Both the position numbers and the translations under genes were made by a program. 64,000 bases of DNA. Origin: Pomphorhynchus laevis. Lineage: Eukaryota; Acanthocephala; Palaeacanthocephala; Echinorhynchida; Pomphorhynchidae. This document shows positions 21,921 through 33,430 of the stretch, piece by piece; positions within the stretch are counted from its first letter, which is position 1, and every line of letters begins with the position of its first letter. Location: NCBI GenBank assembly GCA_012934845.2, contig WNNJ02001912.1:1-64000 (forward strand), given 5' to 3'. The notes beneath the pieces were generated by a model that was not told the origin of the DNA, did no database searches, and saw only the letters and a list, made by a program, of their open reading frames with translations.

Positions 21921-22177
21921 TATTTATTATTAATTATTATTTATAAGGAACGAAACTGGGATAATCCTGATCAAATAAAAAGTTAGCAGCAAATTTAATT
22001 TATGCCGCAAACCATACTTTTTATGTACTTTATGCTAATCACATCTGTTGAGTAAATATCAAACTGTCAAACGTTCGATCAAGAAACGAACAATATTTCG
22101 CATCTTGCTGGGAATAAAATGAAACTAAATGATTAAATCTGATAAAATTAAATTGTAACACGAATTATATAATTTAC
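21921..22177. other. Short spacer
   Basis: AT-rich sequence between PLE terminal DNA and the 5'-truncated CR1 copy. It contains an AAGGAACGAAACTGGGA stretch near 21947. Nothing recognisable. Confidence 0.3.
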
Positions 22178-22179
22178 TA

Positions 22180-22990
22180 TTCATGATAAATTCCCTTATT
22201 CTCTGGATACTCGTTTAGTCCAAAACGAGAAACTGCGTGATCAATCCGAATCGATTGATAGTTCTACTTCCAGTTTCTCAAATAGCATGCGTTTCATAGA
22301 ACCGGACTCACAATCAACTGCAAACACATCTGGAAATCAAGTAGTGGCGACAAGTCGTGAGTTGGTTGCACTTGCTGTCGCTGATGGTCGCAAAGTGTCT
22401 GGAGATTTGATGGCAAACAGTTGCAATGATCGGGAAGAGCAAAGTTCATCGCATATTCGTAATCCTCACAATTTTAGTTCAAGTCACATTATGACTGGTA
22501 AACCAAAAAAGCGAATCAATCGGGTAAAGCGCGTAGCGCCTCGCAAAATCGATGCCTAATCCTTCAAAATGTGCCTGAGGCTCCATCATCATACACCAAG
22601 CAAAGAAAAATGGACGCGGATTTAGACCATGTACATTCCGTATTAACTCAGATATGCGCAGGCGAGAGCCGCGACTTTGTCGGACAAATTAAGGTGCTTG
22701 GTCTATATCGTTTAGGTAAGCGGTTGGATTTCCCGAGGTTGTTAAAGGTGGTATTTGAAACTAATGAACAGGCTGGATTCGTGATGTCTGTTTCGAACAA
22801 ATTGCGTGGTGATATAGTTCGTATCCGTCCTGATTATTCGATAAAGGAAAGAAGCATGATGAGGGGCTAGGATTGAGTTGAATCGTCGCATTTTGGAGGG
22901 AGAAGATAACCTAGTTATTCGGGATTTTCGAGTTGTCCGGAAAAGGCCGTTTGTGCGTTGGCGTCCACTCGTAACGAGGGCGATCTCATT
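22180..22990 (+). pseudogene. CR1 copy b ORF1, partial and frameshifted
   Basis: Middle and end of ORF1. Residues in 22287-22559 are low complexity and end in a basic patch (KPKKRINRVKRVAPRK). The conserved C-terminal domain follows in another frame (LILQNVPEAPSS, VLGLYRLGKRLDFPRLLKVVF, IRPDYSIKERSMMR), then after a further shift near 22868 ILEGEDNLVIRDFRVVRKRP and VRWRPL. The zinc finger part is absent because of 5' truncation. Two frameshifts are visible. Confidence 0.65.
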
Positions 22991-25887
22991 TGCTTCGATT
23001 GTTTGATTCCGAATGCTGATGTGCATTCTCAGGGTTGCACGTCTCAACGTGCTCCTATCATTGGCTACACTAATATTCGTAGTTTAATTTCGAATCTTGA
23101 TGATGTTAGAGTTTGGACGCATTCTATGCATGCAGACGTGTTGGCTATTTCTGAGACGTGGTTACACGATGCCATTCTTGATAACGTAGTATCTATTCCA
23201 GGTTATCAATTATTACGTTCATATAGATGCCCTCCTAAGAGGAATGGTGGAGTAGCACTGTATGTTCAGGATAGGAACGTTATTAGCAATATGGTAAGAT
23301 ACTCAAATGGAGACGGAACTTGTGAGTGCTTAATAGTTGATCTTGTTATATATAGCCTCCACGTTTCATTGGGTGTTCTTTATCGAACACCCAAATCAGT
23401 CATTTTAGATGATGAGCTGATGCATATTTTAACTAGAGCTTGTAGTATGCGTGATCACTCTTTCATCTTAGTTTGTGATTTTAATCTACCGGCCCTGGTG
23501 ATTGATCAAGATGGCAACAGTATTATTGGTAACTGTTTCAGTGAGGATAAGAATCTATGGGAGTTCTTGGTATGTAATCAATTATTCATTCAGCATGCAT
23601 CTGCTCCTACTAGATTTGGCACTGATAGCGTACGTTCTATACTTGATCTTGTATTTTCTCAAAGAGATGGTCAGATATGTGACCTATCCCATAATCCTCC
23701 AATAGAAGGAAGTGATCACTGTGTTTTGGTGTTTAAGCTGACTATAGCTTCAGATATTCTTGCAATCGATGCCGAACCTTCATTGACGAAGAGATCATGG
23801 CATCATGTTGATGTTGAGATGTTACAACAGTTTGTCCTCGTTGAACTTTGAGTGTGGTGATGTTGGAAGCCAGGAACGTTGGCATTTCATTCGAGATTTA
23901 CTAATTCGTATATCTGATTATTTTGCTCCTCGTAGATTAATACGTAAAACTGCTTATAAGAAGCCTTTGTGGTTTGACAGTAGCCTACGTGAAGCAATCA
24001 AAAGACGCGACAATGTTCAGAAAGTGTAGGCACAAAGGTAATTTGGTTGCTCAATTCAAACTTGCTCGCAATGCATATAAACGCCTCAGAATTAAGAAAC
24101 GTATGGAGTATGAGGACCAAATTGTGCAATCTTTAAATAGCTCGCCCAAACGCTTTTGGTCATATGTTCGTCAAAGTACGCGTACTTATTGTGCAATCAC
24201 TAAATTATCATCAAACGGTAAGTTGCTTGATTCCCTTTCAGACGTTGCCAATGAGTTTGCTAATGCATTTGACCTACATAATGCTAGTTCGACCATAGAA
24301 GATAGTGTTCAGTCAGTCAGTTTTCCTACATGCATTAGTGCTCCCATTGTATTCAATGTGGATGATGTGGCTTGGAGGTTATCACATTTGTCGTCTTCAT
24401 CTTCTTCAGGTCCTGATGATATTCATCCGCATCTACTCATGGTGTTGAGTCAACATTTGGCTCCTTCGGTCACTAGCTTGTTTCAGGCATATCTGGATAG
24501 CATGAAGGTACCGTCTGAATGGAAGAGTGCGATAGTGGTGCCGGTATTCAAAAAGGGTGACCCGAGGATAGCAGACAACTATCGAGCTATAAGTCTTACA
24601 AGTCATTTGGATAAGGTACTGGAAAGGATCATCCACGAACATATATTCAGACACTTGAGCATATCAGGTCAGCATAGCTTTATGCAACATGGCTTCAGAA
24701 AAGGACGTTCTTGCCTTACCAACCTTTTGTCTGCCCGTGAGGCCTGAATTGAATCCATGTCTCAAGGAAAGGCAGTTGACGTTATTCTGTTCGATTTTAG
24801 TCGTGCGTTCGATCGTGTTCCCCATAGTCTCCTCATTCAAACAGTGGTCAGCTATGGCATTAATAGCTCAGTTATAGGATGGATTAGAGATTTTCTATCT
24901 AATAGATCTTTCAGAGTACGAGTTGGTAGTACCCTATCCTCACCACATTTAATTACGTCTGGAGTTCCTCAGGGTTCTGTACTAGGACCTTTATTGTTTA
25001 ACATGTTCATGAACAGTTTACTCACACAGCTCCATTGTCCGTGTTTAGCCTTTGCTGACGACATCAAAATATGGTGTGAGGTCATATCTGCAGATGACCA
25101 TATCCGCTTACAGCGTGACATTGACAGGGTTTATACGTGGAGTGTTAATACTGGGGCATTGTTAAACATTTCTAAGTGCTCACACATTCGTCTCGGCAGG
25201 GCCAATGTGTCTTCCTTGTATAGTGTCGGGACATATAGTATCATTTCGACTAATCAGGTTCGTGATCTTGGCATACTTACGCAATCGTCACTTAAAACTA
25301 AAATGGATACTGAAAGACGTAGCGGTTCAGCAAGGAAGTTGATTTATCTAATTAAAACTTGTTTTTTGTTAATATCTCCTCAGTGTTTTGTTCGGCTATA
25401 TAATGCGCTTGTTCGTCCCCATATCGAATATGCTATCCAGGCATCATTCCCTTCTACAAGAGGTGAGATGAGGGATTTGGGGATAATTCTACGTCGTGGC
25501 AGCAAGCTCGTTCGAGGATGTAAAATGATGAGTTATAGCGATCATTTAACTTCAATAGGCATAATATTAGTGCAAGCCAGACTACTCGTTCTGGATCTGT
25601 TTGCGATGTGGTCTATAGTAAAGGGGATAGATGGATACCCAAGTGAATGTGTTAAATTGAATGTCCGACAAAGTCGCAGGGGTCATTCTCTCGCATTACG
25701 CGCAAGACAAATTAGAAGGTCGACAATGGTATCTCGATTGTCACGCAGAGTGAGAAAGTTGTGGAACGCATTGCCTCACGACATCATGACTGCGTCATCA
25801 TTGAGCCAATTCAAAGCCATGGTCAACATTTGGATAAGACACGCTGATCAAGGCAACATTGGAAGTTTTTATCCTTGGTTTGGTTGA
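22958..25887 (+). pseudogene. CR1 copy b ORF2: endonuclease plus reverse transcriptase, broken
   Basis: The endonuclease part 22958-23851 has GYTNIRSL, AISETWL and SDHCV, but GDFN reads CDFN. A frame change follows near 23840 and another near 24020. The RT part 23974-25887 has YRAISL, LFDFSRAFDRVPHSLL, SGVPQGSVLGPLLF and FADDIKIW, and ends with LWNALPHDIM. An in-frame TGA at 24745-24747 sits where Trp is found in the other copy. It is longer at the C-terminus than copy a and has an Arg where copy a has its second stop. Confidence 0.8.
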
Positions 25888-25980
25888 AATTGATATGTTT
25901 GTTTAATGTTTTGTAATGTACGATGAGCGGGCAAAACGGCCTTCTCGGTCAAAGCTCTGTATATAATAATGATAATTTAC

Positions 25981-26190
25981 CACTTAAGAGTTTAAATTTT
26001 TTGGTTTACGTATTTAATATAATTATAAAATGAACAAAATATAATAAAAATTCATACATAATTCTCGGGCTTCTCTTCGTCATCTTTCTTGGCGTGTTCA
26101 TACACGTTCATATTGTCTTCCTCCTTCTCAGCCTCATCGAGCTCAGCCTAGTCATCAGACATCTCCATTTCGCGCTCATTCTGCATGACC
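25981..26190. mobile_element. PLE terminal-repeat scrap
   Basis: Contains CCACTTAAGAGTTTAAATTT and TTTACGTATTTAATATAAT, both parts of the terminal-repeat family described at 51423. It is the right-hand remainder of the PLE repeat into which CR1 copy b inserted. The rest (26060-26190) is CT-rich and unassigned. Confidence 0.4.
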
Positions 26191-26195
26191 AACAT

Positions 26196-28800
26196 ATGAT
26201 CAACACATGACCAACAATGATTTCGCCATTGTATACCGTCCTGGTTCATCAGCTCCTACTGCCTCATTTTTTACCAAACTCGCTGACCTCCTCTCTCATT
26301 GTTCTTTGTCATCAATCCCTTCACTCGTTATAGGCGACTTCAATATCCGCCTAGACCGCCCCTCTTCTACGGATTCCATCCGGTTCATCAACATTCTATC
26401 CAACTACAATTACAAACTAATCTCCACTGCCCCCACACATATACTTGGTGGGGCACTCGACATCATCGCTGTCCCCGATCATTTTGCTGCCTACACCTCA
26501 CTGTCCATCTCTGATCCTTGTCTATCCGATCACTTTCTTATCACCCTTGATCTCACTCACAACCACACCCCTCCTCACACACCTACAATTCTACGTCGCC
26601 CTTGGAGAAATCTTGACCTCTCCCTTCTCCGCTCTGCCTTACTCAAATCATCTCTATCATTACCCACAATAACAAAATCATCTCCTCACGATCTCGCCTT
26701 TCTTTTCGACTCCGAACTCACATCCACTCTCGATATTCTCTTGCCCTTCAAGTCTCACACACACCGTCGCTTGCACCGTGCCCCATGGTTTGACATCCAA
26801 TGCCTACTATCAAAGCGTCGACTCCGCCATGCTTTTCGAGTCTATCACTGCTCTCTCAGACGCGATTTCCGCTCGATCACTCCGTCTTTCCGTGATTCCT
26901 ATCTTGCTCTTCGCCGGTCTCATCTCAACCTACTACGTACCAAATGCAACTCCTTCTGGCAGCATAAAATCATCACTTCATTCAACTCTAAGACTCTCTG
27001 GCATACTTTTAACTCAATCCTTGCTCGCTCCTCTTCGCCGTGCAACATCAATGCCAATGATTATTCGTCATTTCTCCAGACTAAAGTATCCACGTTGCTC
27101 TCTCACACCCCGGTCTCCATCCTATCCCACTCTGCCCAGTCTAATCTCATCCTCCCGGAACTCTTTCATCTTCTCCCAGTCTCACCTACAGAAGTATCAT
27201 CTGTCCTCATGTCCTTGCCCAACAAAACCTCACCTGCCGATCCCCTGCCTACTCACATATTAAAATCTATATGCTCATCGATATCCCCATTTCTCACAAC
27301 CTTGTTTAACTCGTCCATCCGCAGTCGTATCTTCCCTTCACACTGGAAATCCGCAATCGTTCGTCCCCTCCTTAAGAAACAATCGCTCGACCCATCCCTT
27401 CCTTCTAGCTATCGCCCCATTTCACTACTCCCTACTCTTTCTAAGCTCTTAGAACGCCTCATCTTAATACAAATCAACGCTTATCTCTCCTCATCCAATC
27501 TGTACCCTCCTTTCCAATCCGCTTTCCGCTCTAATCACTCGACAGAAATCGCATGCATAAAAGTGTACAATGACTTACTCATTTCTCGAGACAAGGCTCT
27601 ATATAGTGTTCTCATCTCCCTCGACCTCTCCTCCGCATTCGACATCTTAGACCACTCCATCCTCCTTTCTCGCCTTAGTTATGATTCCGACTTTTCCTCC
27701 TCCTTAACATGGTTCGCCTCATATCTATCCGACCGTTCCTTTCGCGTCTGTTCTAATTCATCATACTCCCCTCTCATCCTTATTTTTTGCGGGGTCCCAC
27801 AAGGTTCAGTCCTAGGTCCCCTGCTTTTCTCTCTTCTGCTTGGCGATCTATCTCCATTTATCAAACCTTACTCCTTTAACGTCATGCAATACGCCGATGA
27901 CATTCTAATCTATGCTCATGCACCCGCACATCGCATACACGATATCGGCATTTCTGCCTCCAACTGTCTTTCTTCTATCTACAAACGTCTCTCCAATCTC
28001 CGTCTCGTTCTAAATCCCAAAAAGTCCAAAATAATGTGGATCCTCCCCCGTAAACCAAACATATCTCATCCCACTGTATATTTTGCCTCATCGATCATCC
28101 CCATAGTCCACAATCTCACTTTCTTAGGCTTCCATTTCGATGATCACCTTTCCCTTAAACCCTTCGTCCGTGACAAGGTCCGCTCATCTAACTTAATTCT
28201 CCGTGACATCCGCCGTATCCGCCCCCTTATCGACTTCCGTTCTTGTATGTCTCTTCTTTCATCGCTTCTTTTCCCTAAAATCGATTACTGCCTTAGCCTT
28301 TTCGCCAATTCTCCAAAATCCATCATCCTACCCCTACAACGAATAATCAACACCGCCGTTCGAGTGCTCTTTCGTCTCCGTCGCTTCGACCACACATCCA
28401 CATATTTGCCCAACTCTCCTGTTCCACCATTCACATTCACATACAACTCTGGCTTCTTCTTGTAATTTTTCATCTCATTGCTGTCGGCTCCCCAACGTTC
28501 ATCAACCTCTCTTTTTAGACGATACTCGCCCCACTCTCTATCGCTTCGTTCCTGTCATACCCTCTTACTCCACGTTCCTAATTACTCCAACAACTACGGT
28601 CTCCGATCCTTCCTCGTCGCCGCCTCACTCGCCTGGAATCAACTCCCTCTCGACGTCCGCCGCGCTCCCTCCTTTATCATATTCAAACACCTCCTCCGTT
28701 CACACCTTCTCGACACCTGATTCACAGTCTTGTTTTTTTTGTGGTCATGTAAGCGTGCGCTGGCACGCATTTGCCACGTTAAAATAAATCCTTTTTTTTA
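26196..28800 (+). mobile_element. L2-type LINE, copy 5, best-preserved L2
   Basis: A 5'-truncated L2 copy with most of ORF2, the 3' UTR hairpin GCGTGC (28753-28758) / GCACGC (28763-28768), CATTTGCCACG and an AAATAAATCC tail ending near 28800. It belongs to the same subfamily as copies 2 and 4. It lies about 230 bases upstream of the MRPL19 coding region in the same orientation. Confidence 0.85.
26207..28720 (+). pseudogene. L2 ORF2 (endonuclease C-terminal half plus reverse transcriptase)
   Basis: Open from 26207 to 28465 (752 codons), then again in the same frame at 28478-28720. The endonuclease is cut at its N-terminus: it starts at FAIVYRPGSSAP and has GDFNIRLDRP and CLSDHFLITL. The linker has RRLHRAPWFDIQCLLSKRRL. 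RT motifs are SYRPISLLPTLSKLLERL, LDLSSAFDILDHSIL, GVPQGSVLGPLLF and QYADDILIY; the thumb has FLGFHFDDHLSLKPF. Near 28385-28510 the frame slips out and back: LLVIFHLIAVGSP and FINLSFLDDTR are readable in another frame, which creates the stop at 28463. The end reads AWNQLPLDVRRAPSFIIFK. Confidence 0.8.
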
Positions 28801-29032
28801 AATAGGATACTGGATGGATTTGGAGTGCTTCTTCACAATGTCTTTGATCTCGCGCTCTTCAAGGTATTCCTTTAACTGGTCCTCCTTTAGCGATAGGAGG
28901 ACCAGATTTAAATTTAATTAAGTTTTTAAAAATTAATAAATTTAATTATTATCTTTTGCTTTTATGTATTTGATCAACTACCTTAATATTTAGATGTTAT
29001 AATTTTAACGTCGAATTAAAAATATTGTCTTG
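28801..29032. promoter_or_regulatory. Upstream region of MRPL19 with a perfect hairpin
   Basis: Between the L2 tail and the MRPL19 start. It holds a perfect 11-bp stem, CTGGTCCTCCT (28876-28886) and AGGAGGACCAG (28895-28905), loop TTAGCGAT, in otherwise AT-rich DNA. The host promoter must lie here or inside the L2 copy. No TATA box can be singled out in such AT-rich sequence. Confidence 0.35.
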
Positions 29033-29968
29033 ATGCAAAAGATAAAATCTTTACTTATTTGTAATAGTAACATCGCAATTTTAAGGCGATATAAACAACT
29101 TGGAAGTATTAACAATGCATTAGTAGAAATTCATAGAAAGAACAATGTACCAGATGACATTCTAATCAAAAACACTAATTTTAACGATAAATTCAGATAT
29201 ACTCATCAAGATTTTATTCCAAATCCAACACAATACTTTCGGGATTACCTAGCTGAGAAATTAGAGCGTAAAGATATGATCCAACGACGAGCTCAAATTG
29301 ACATACCGTTGTTCTATGTGGGGTCAATAATAGCCGTTGAGTCCGCAGACCCATACGCCCCCAATAAAATAAATCGTTTTGTAGGAATATGTATCTGTCG
29401 TTCCGGTCACGGCTTACGTCATTTTTTCATTCTTCGTAACGTTATTGAAGGTGTTGGAATTGAACTTCGCTTCGATTTATACAATCCTTGTATTCAAAAG
29501 ATTGAGGTACTCAAACTAGAAATACGATTAGATCAACAACTATTCTATCTAAGAGATTGTCCTCCAGAGTATTCGACTGTTAGTTTTGATTATGAACGGG
29601 AATCAACTATCGAACGGCAGCATAAGATGGACGATTTGAATATTTGCCTTAATTCAATAAAAGTACCTTTAAACCCTCCTCCTTGGCAACGTAAATGGCA
29701 TATGGTAGAAGGACTGAGAGGATTTACAATCGATGATACCTACCTTAGCCGAGCCAAGAAGGAAGCGGTCCGTAAGTTTAGCAAGCCATGGAAACAATTT
29801 GACATAATGAAACATTACAGAATGCAAATTCCAGACAATGATGTAAATAAGATTGCTGATGAATATAGTAAATCTATTCGAACACAGCAAATAACAATGG
29901 ACGCTGAACAGAAAACAGGGAGACTAAAACGTATACGAAAATTACCAGATACTATAAATACTAAATAA
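29033..29968 (+). CDS. MRPL19: Mitochondrial large ribosomal subunit protein bL19m
   Basis: Component of the mitochondrial ribosome large subunit, made in the cytosol and imported. The 311-residue protein starts at the first ATG (29033); an in-frame TTG lies just before it. The bL19 core spans about residues 92-180: PLFYVGSIIAVESADPYA, FVGICICRSGHGL, FILRNVIEGVGIE, YNPCIQKIEVLKLE and YLRDCPPEYSTV, all close to animal MRPL19. The N-terminal 35 residues are basic and weakly acidic-poor, as expected for a mitochondrial presequence. The C-terminal WQRKWHMVEGL and KPWKQFDIMKHYR match the animal-specific extension. It is a single exon, whereas the human gene has introns. L2 copy 5 lies just upstream and a gypsy fossil downstream. 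Length and motifs are normal, so it is very likely functional. Confidence 0.93.
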   Translation: MQKIKSLLICNSNIAILRRYKQLGSINNALVEIHRKNNVPDDILIKNTNFNDKFRYTHQDFIPNPTQYFRDYLAEKLERKDMIQRRAQIDIPLFYVGSIIAVESADPYAPNKINRFVGICICRSGHGLRHFFILRNVIEGVGIELRFDLYNPCIQKIEVLKLEIRLDQQLFYLRDCPPEYSTVSFDYERESTIERQHKMDDLNICLNSIKVPLNPPPWQRKWHMVEGLRGFTIDDTYLSRAKKEAVRKFSKPWKQFDIMKHYRMQIPDNDVNKIADEYSKSIRTQQITMDAEQKTGRLKRIRKLPDTINTK

Positions 29969-30260
29969 AAACGAGACATTGTGACTTTATTAAAACAGGC
30001 AAATATGTTTCTGGATACTGTTGTTATCATATAGCCGTACAAGACATTTAAGTAGTTTAGTAATCTCAAAAATAACGCAATTAAATCATAATTTCATAAA
30101 AGCCATAGACAATGTTTATGTATTTTCAGTAAAAACTTATTTTAATATTAATATAATAACTTAATATTACTTATTTAAATATTAATAGAAAAATTCTATA
30201 AATTTGTTGTCACTCATAAAAATTATTAACTGATCAAAGGAGAGAGTGAATAGAATTTTA
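29969..30260. other. MRPL19 3' flank
   Basis: AT-rich. Polyadenylation-type signals (AATAAA-like in ACTAAATAAAAACG at the stop codon, and later TATTAATATAATAAC) are compatible with a short 3' UTR. No other feature is seen. Confidence 0.35.
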
Positions 30261-30264
30261 TTGA

Positions 30265-30300
30265 AATCGAATTTTCGATAGCTAACTAGTATCATCAATT
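30265..30300 (-). ncRNA. Hammerhead-like core, decayed (PLE-type)
   Basis: On the minus strand the sequence reads TTGATGATACTAG, then CTATCGAAAATTCG. It is a worn relative of the motif at 35089-35129 (CTGATGATGATAGC, loop, GCTATCGAAA). The first core base is T instead of C and stem II is short, so it is probably inactive. Confidence 0.3.
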
Positions 30301-30559
30301 AAAAATTTATTAATCATCTCAAGTCGTTACATGTCGATCCGATTTTCAATCTTTGTGGAGATATCTTGCAGGCCTTCAGATTTGTCTCCTGGGTTAATCC
30401 ATTGTGAAAAGCCTAACGCGTTCTTAGAATTAATGATTTCCTCGAGCTGTAATTTGTCCCGGCCAAGTTTTATGGTATGCTCTTCGTTTCCACCACACTA
30501 ATTGTCGTTTCTGTCAGCGTCTTTATTTGTCTAGCGTCGCTATACTTGGCAAGCTATCT

Positions 30560-30800
30560 ATTTCCGAGGTTTCGTCGTTCCGTTAATGTTCATCATCTAT
30601 TTTCCTTAGTTGCTCCAGGCTCCTTTGAATCTCTTTTTTGCCTCTCTTCAGTATAGCATCCGTGAATTTAATGAGCACGATTTCTCACTTGTTGGGATTT
30701 AATTTAGAGGACAATTTGTTGTTCGCTCGTTGCTGTATAAGTACTTTATCCCCCAAGATAAAGTGAAATAGAGAGAGCTATGCCAAGCTGTCTCTTTCAC
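30560..30800 (-). mobile_element. Ty3/gypsy fossil, integrase C-terminal piece
   Basis: A minus-strand remnant reading DKVLIQQRANNKLSSKLNP and KRGKKEIQRSLEQLRKI, the pattern of the integrase C-terminal region of Ty3/gypsy elements (GDKVLxxQxxxNKLxxxFxP, then a short basic stretch). It is broken and old; no LTR is recognised. It may extend to about 30330, but the rest is not assignable. It is not contiguous with the fossil at 13680-14470. Confidence 0.55.
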
Positions 30801-30825
30801 ACGCTTCCCTATAACAACAATAATA

Positions 30826-32825
30826 ATTTATCTAACGTGGTAAATGCGTGCTAACTGCACGCTTACATGTCCACAAGCTGAAAAAAATACAGCAAAGGTC
30901 AAGCAGGTAAATCAATTAAATTGTTTAAATTTGATTGGATTTGGCGTTTGAAACACGGCATTGAGGTTGATTGCGATCAATGGACGAATTTGACGAATGG
31001 TGCGGATAATCAATATAGATGAGCGTACTTTATCTCTAACGTAAGGTTTAAGTTAAAGTCGGTTGTTGAAATAGGAAGAATTGTAGAATTTAATGATACA
31101 GATGGAGGTTCTAAGCCGGGGTGTCGAGGAAGGATCCTCATTATTTTGGATTTATTAGGATTTAGAGTAAGACGAAGAGAAGAAATATTATTGAAAATTG
31201 AGGCAATACAGTTGGAAGCAGAAACACTAAGATCAGGAGTACGATATGCAGGTGCATGAGTATAGATGAGAATGTCATCAGCATAATGCATAACATGGAA
31301 GTTAAATTTATGAGAAATAGAAGACAAATCACCGATAAGAGAGAAAAGCAAAGGTGTTCCACAAGGCTCCTAATACGGAGCCTTGTGGAACACCAGATGG
31401 GATGAAGAAGGATGGGAAAGAGAAAAGTCAGATCAAACGAGAAATGTACGGTTTGATATATATAACAAGCTACAGTGGGTACAGATAAGCTATTATCATG
31501 ACGAAGACGACGGAGAAGAATCGAGTGATCGACGATGTCAAAAGCAGATTATAGATCAAGAGAAACTATGATGCTACATAATTTTTGATCGCGCGAAGTG
31601 AGTAAGTCATTATAAACTTTAAGAAATGCAATTTATGTAGAGTGATTAGAGCGAAAAGCATCTTGGAATGGAGGAAAGAAGTTGGAGGAAAATAGATATG
31701 CATTAATTTGCTTGAGAACAAGACGCTCAAGGGTTTTGAGAGGGTTGGGATAAGTGAGATTGTACGGTATGAAGATGATAGTTAGGGGTCGAGAAATTGG
31801 TTTTTGAGGAGAGGGCGAACAATTGCGCATTTCCAGTTGGAAGGAAATGTGACGCTGCGGATAGACAAGTTGAACAAACTGGTTAGGAAGGGTGAGAAAG
31901 ATGAGCAGATTTTTTTAAGCAAGTGAGTGGAAATTGGGTCAGAATGAGATGTTTTATTAGCTAATGACAGAAGAACCGAAGAAACTTCATCAGACGAAAC
32001 AGGAATAATGTAAAATAGCTCTGGGAGGGAAGTATTTAAAGAGAAAAGAGGATACGAGGGCCATATGTGTAGAAGATAAAGTAAATTAGATAGCTTAGAT
32101 TGTAGATAAGAAGAAAATTCACCAGCATTTATGTTACAAGGGGTAGATTATCTTGAAACAATTGAGTTTAAGATTTTTAAATGAGATTTAGTGTTGGAAG
32201 AGGACTCGAGGTGATTTCGCCAAAAGAGAGTACGCTTAGTACGCATAAGAATGAGATGGGAACGGCAAAGAGAAAGATATGAAGTACGTAGATTTGGAGT
32301 GAGTGAGTTTGGAGAACGTTGAAAATAAACAATTAAACACACGCAAAGAGTGACGGAGTCGACTCTTAGAAAGACAACAGTCGGAATCGTACCCGAGAGC
32401 ATGGCGCAAGCGCTGAAAACGTTGTGGTCAAATAGGTAGAAGGCGATTGAGGATCGACGTAAGTTCAGAATCAAACAGAATGCATAGATCACCAGGAGAA
32501 AGATAGTTAAGTGGAAGCGTAAAGAGTGAAGAATTTAGTAAAGCAGAACAGAGAATAGGGATATCGAGAAGTTTCCCAGGTCGACTTGGAGTAGCCAATG
32601 TTGGAGGCGGAGAAGGAGGATGGGAATGGGGATGAGTAAGAGTAAGTGTGACAAGGAAATGATCGAAAAAACAGGATCAGTAATTGACTAGGAGGGATGG
32701 TCATTCTTAGATTTATGGTATTAACATGATTTTTAATGGAATTATGTGAAGCTATATCGGGAAGCATGATTTGGGTCACTAGTTTGTTAGGAAGAGTTTT
32801 GATGCTAACGAAGAGTTAGTAGGGT
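30826..32825 (-). mobile_element. L2-type LINE, copy 6, minus strand, decayed
   Basis: Reads right to left. Endonuclease-linker remnants are at 32780-32150 (SLCRSHLILMRTKRTLFWRN), then RT pieces (31830-31633, SRPLTIIFIP and SSNFFPPFQDAFRSNHST; 31351-31010, LFSLIGDLSSISHKFNF and HYADDILIYTHAPA), and a 3' UTR hairpin block near 30830-30880. It belongs to the copy 1 subfamily. It contains the uninterrupted form of the site where CR1 inserted in copy 1 (about 32060-32100), and a small snapback duplication at 31354-31395. Confidence 0.8.
31354..31395. repeat. 18-bp snapback palindrome inside L2 copy 6
   Basis: GGTGTTCCACAAGGCTCC, TAATAC, then its exact reverse complement. The first arm codes the GVPQGS motif, but in the wrong orientation for a minus-strand element; the second arm is the genuine one. 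This fits a local template switch that copied about 18 bases backwards. Confidence 0.75.
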
Positions 32826-32924
32826 TCTTATAAGTGTTGGCTTCATTTGATTTATGGGTCCAACACCAGTCTCGACTTTGGTACACTTTTTACGTTAGTA
32901 GTTCTAGGTTAGGTAGTAGGTGTG

Positions 32925-33430
32925 TATTTCATGGAGCCGAAACTCCTATGAAAGCATCACATTGAAATAAAAAATAAATATAAAAACAAAATGGAATAGA
33001 AAAATCAAGAATCCAAGACATTAAGTTTGAGGCGTTTCTTGAATTGCGCAGTTGTACAGCTGTTGATCACCCAGCGGTACAACTGTTAAACACCCAGCAG
33101 TAATGGTTTTTACTACCCAGCAGTACATTGTTGACCACCAATTCTCATTTGCTCACATTTATCACATTAATAACTAGGCAATGGGATGCAAATCACCTGC
33201 GATTTTATCCAAATCCGATTGTAGTACCAGAGAGCTTAACAATCACTGACTGAATCTAATGGGCACCACAGTTTTAAATCATCAGCGTATAGTAGGCAAT
33301 TATACGTAAAATTTTTAACGATTTCATTAATGTAGATATTAAATAATGTGGGACTAAGAATACAACCTTGAGAAACGTCTCAAGTGAGATTGTACCATTC
33401 TGAAATAAAATCACCAACTCGAACAGCGAA
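32925..33430 (-). mobile_element. CR1-type LINE (second subfamily), 3' end with RT scrap
   Basis: 3' UTR sequence (AAAGCATCACATTGAAATAAA at 32951, TTAAGTTTGAGGCGTTTCTTG) matches 20745-20880. At 33390-33250 the minus strand encodes DVSQGCILSPTLFNIYINEI and CLLYADDLKLWCPLDS, the RT palm with the YADD pair. The stretch between (33060-33180) contains repeated CACCCAGCAGTAC units and lacks the C-terminal domain, so the copy has an internal deletion. Confidence 0.6.

Larger units (their letters stand above)
22178..25980 (+). mobile_element. CR1-type LINE, copy b, 5'-truncated
   Basis: Second CR1-type element, clearly diverged from the one at 1663. It begins inside ORF1 (SLDTRLVQNEKLRDQ in the frame that leads into 22287), carries an almost complete ORF2 (22958-25887) and ends with ATATAATAATGATAAT near 25975. 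ATAATTTAC occurs at both edges (22169-22177 and 25972-25980) and may be the target-site duplication, although the right copy overlaps the simple tail. PLE-terminal sequence lies on both sides (AGAGTTTAAATTTG at 21891, AGAGTTTAAATTT at 25986), so it inserted into such a repeat. Confidence 0.8.

Noticed and set aside
27679-28473. Minus-strand ORFs within L2 copy 5, and similar ones at 6287-6761
   Set aside because: They are shadows of the coding strand, rich in Arg, Glu and Lys because the L2 coding strand is pyrimidine-rich.
32100-32830. A separate gene on the minus strand (ORFs of 114 and 90 codons)
   Set aside because: Both align with the endonuclease-linker region of the L2 copies and belong to L2 copy 6.
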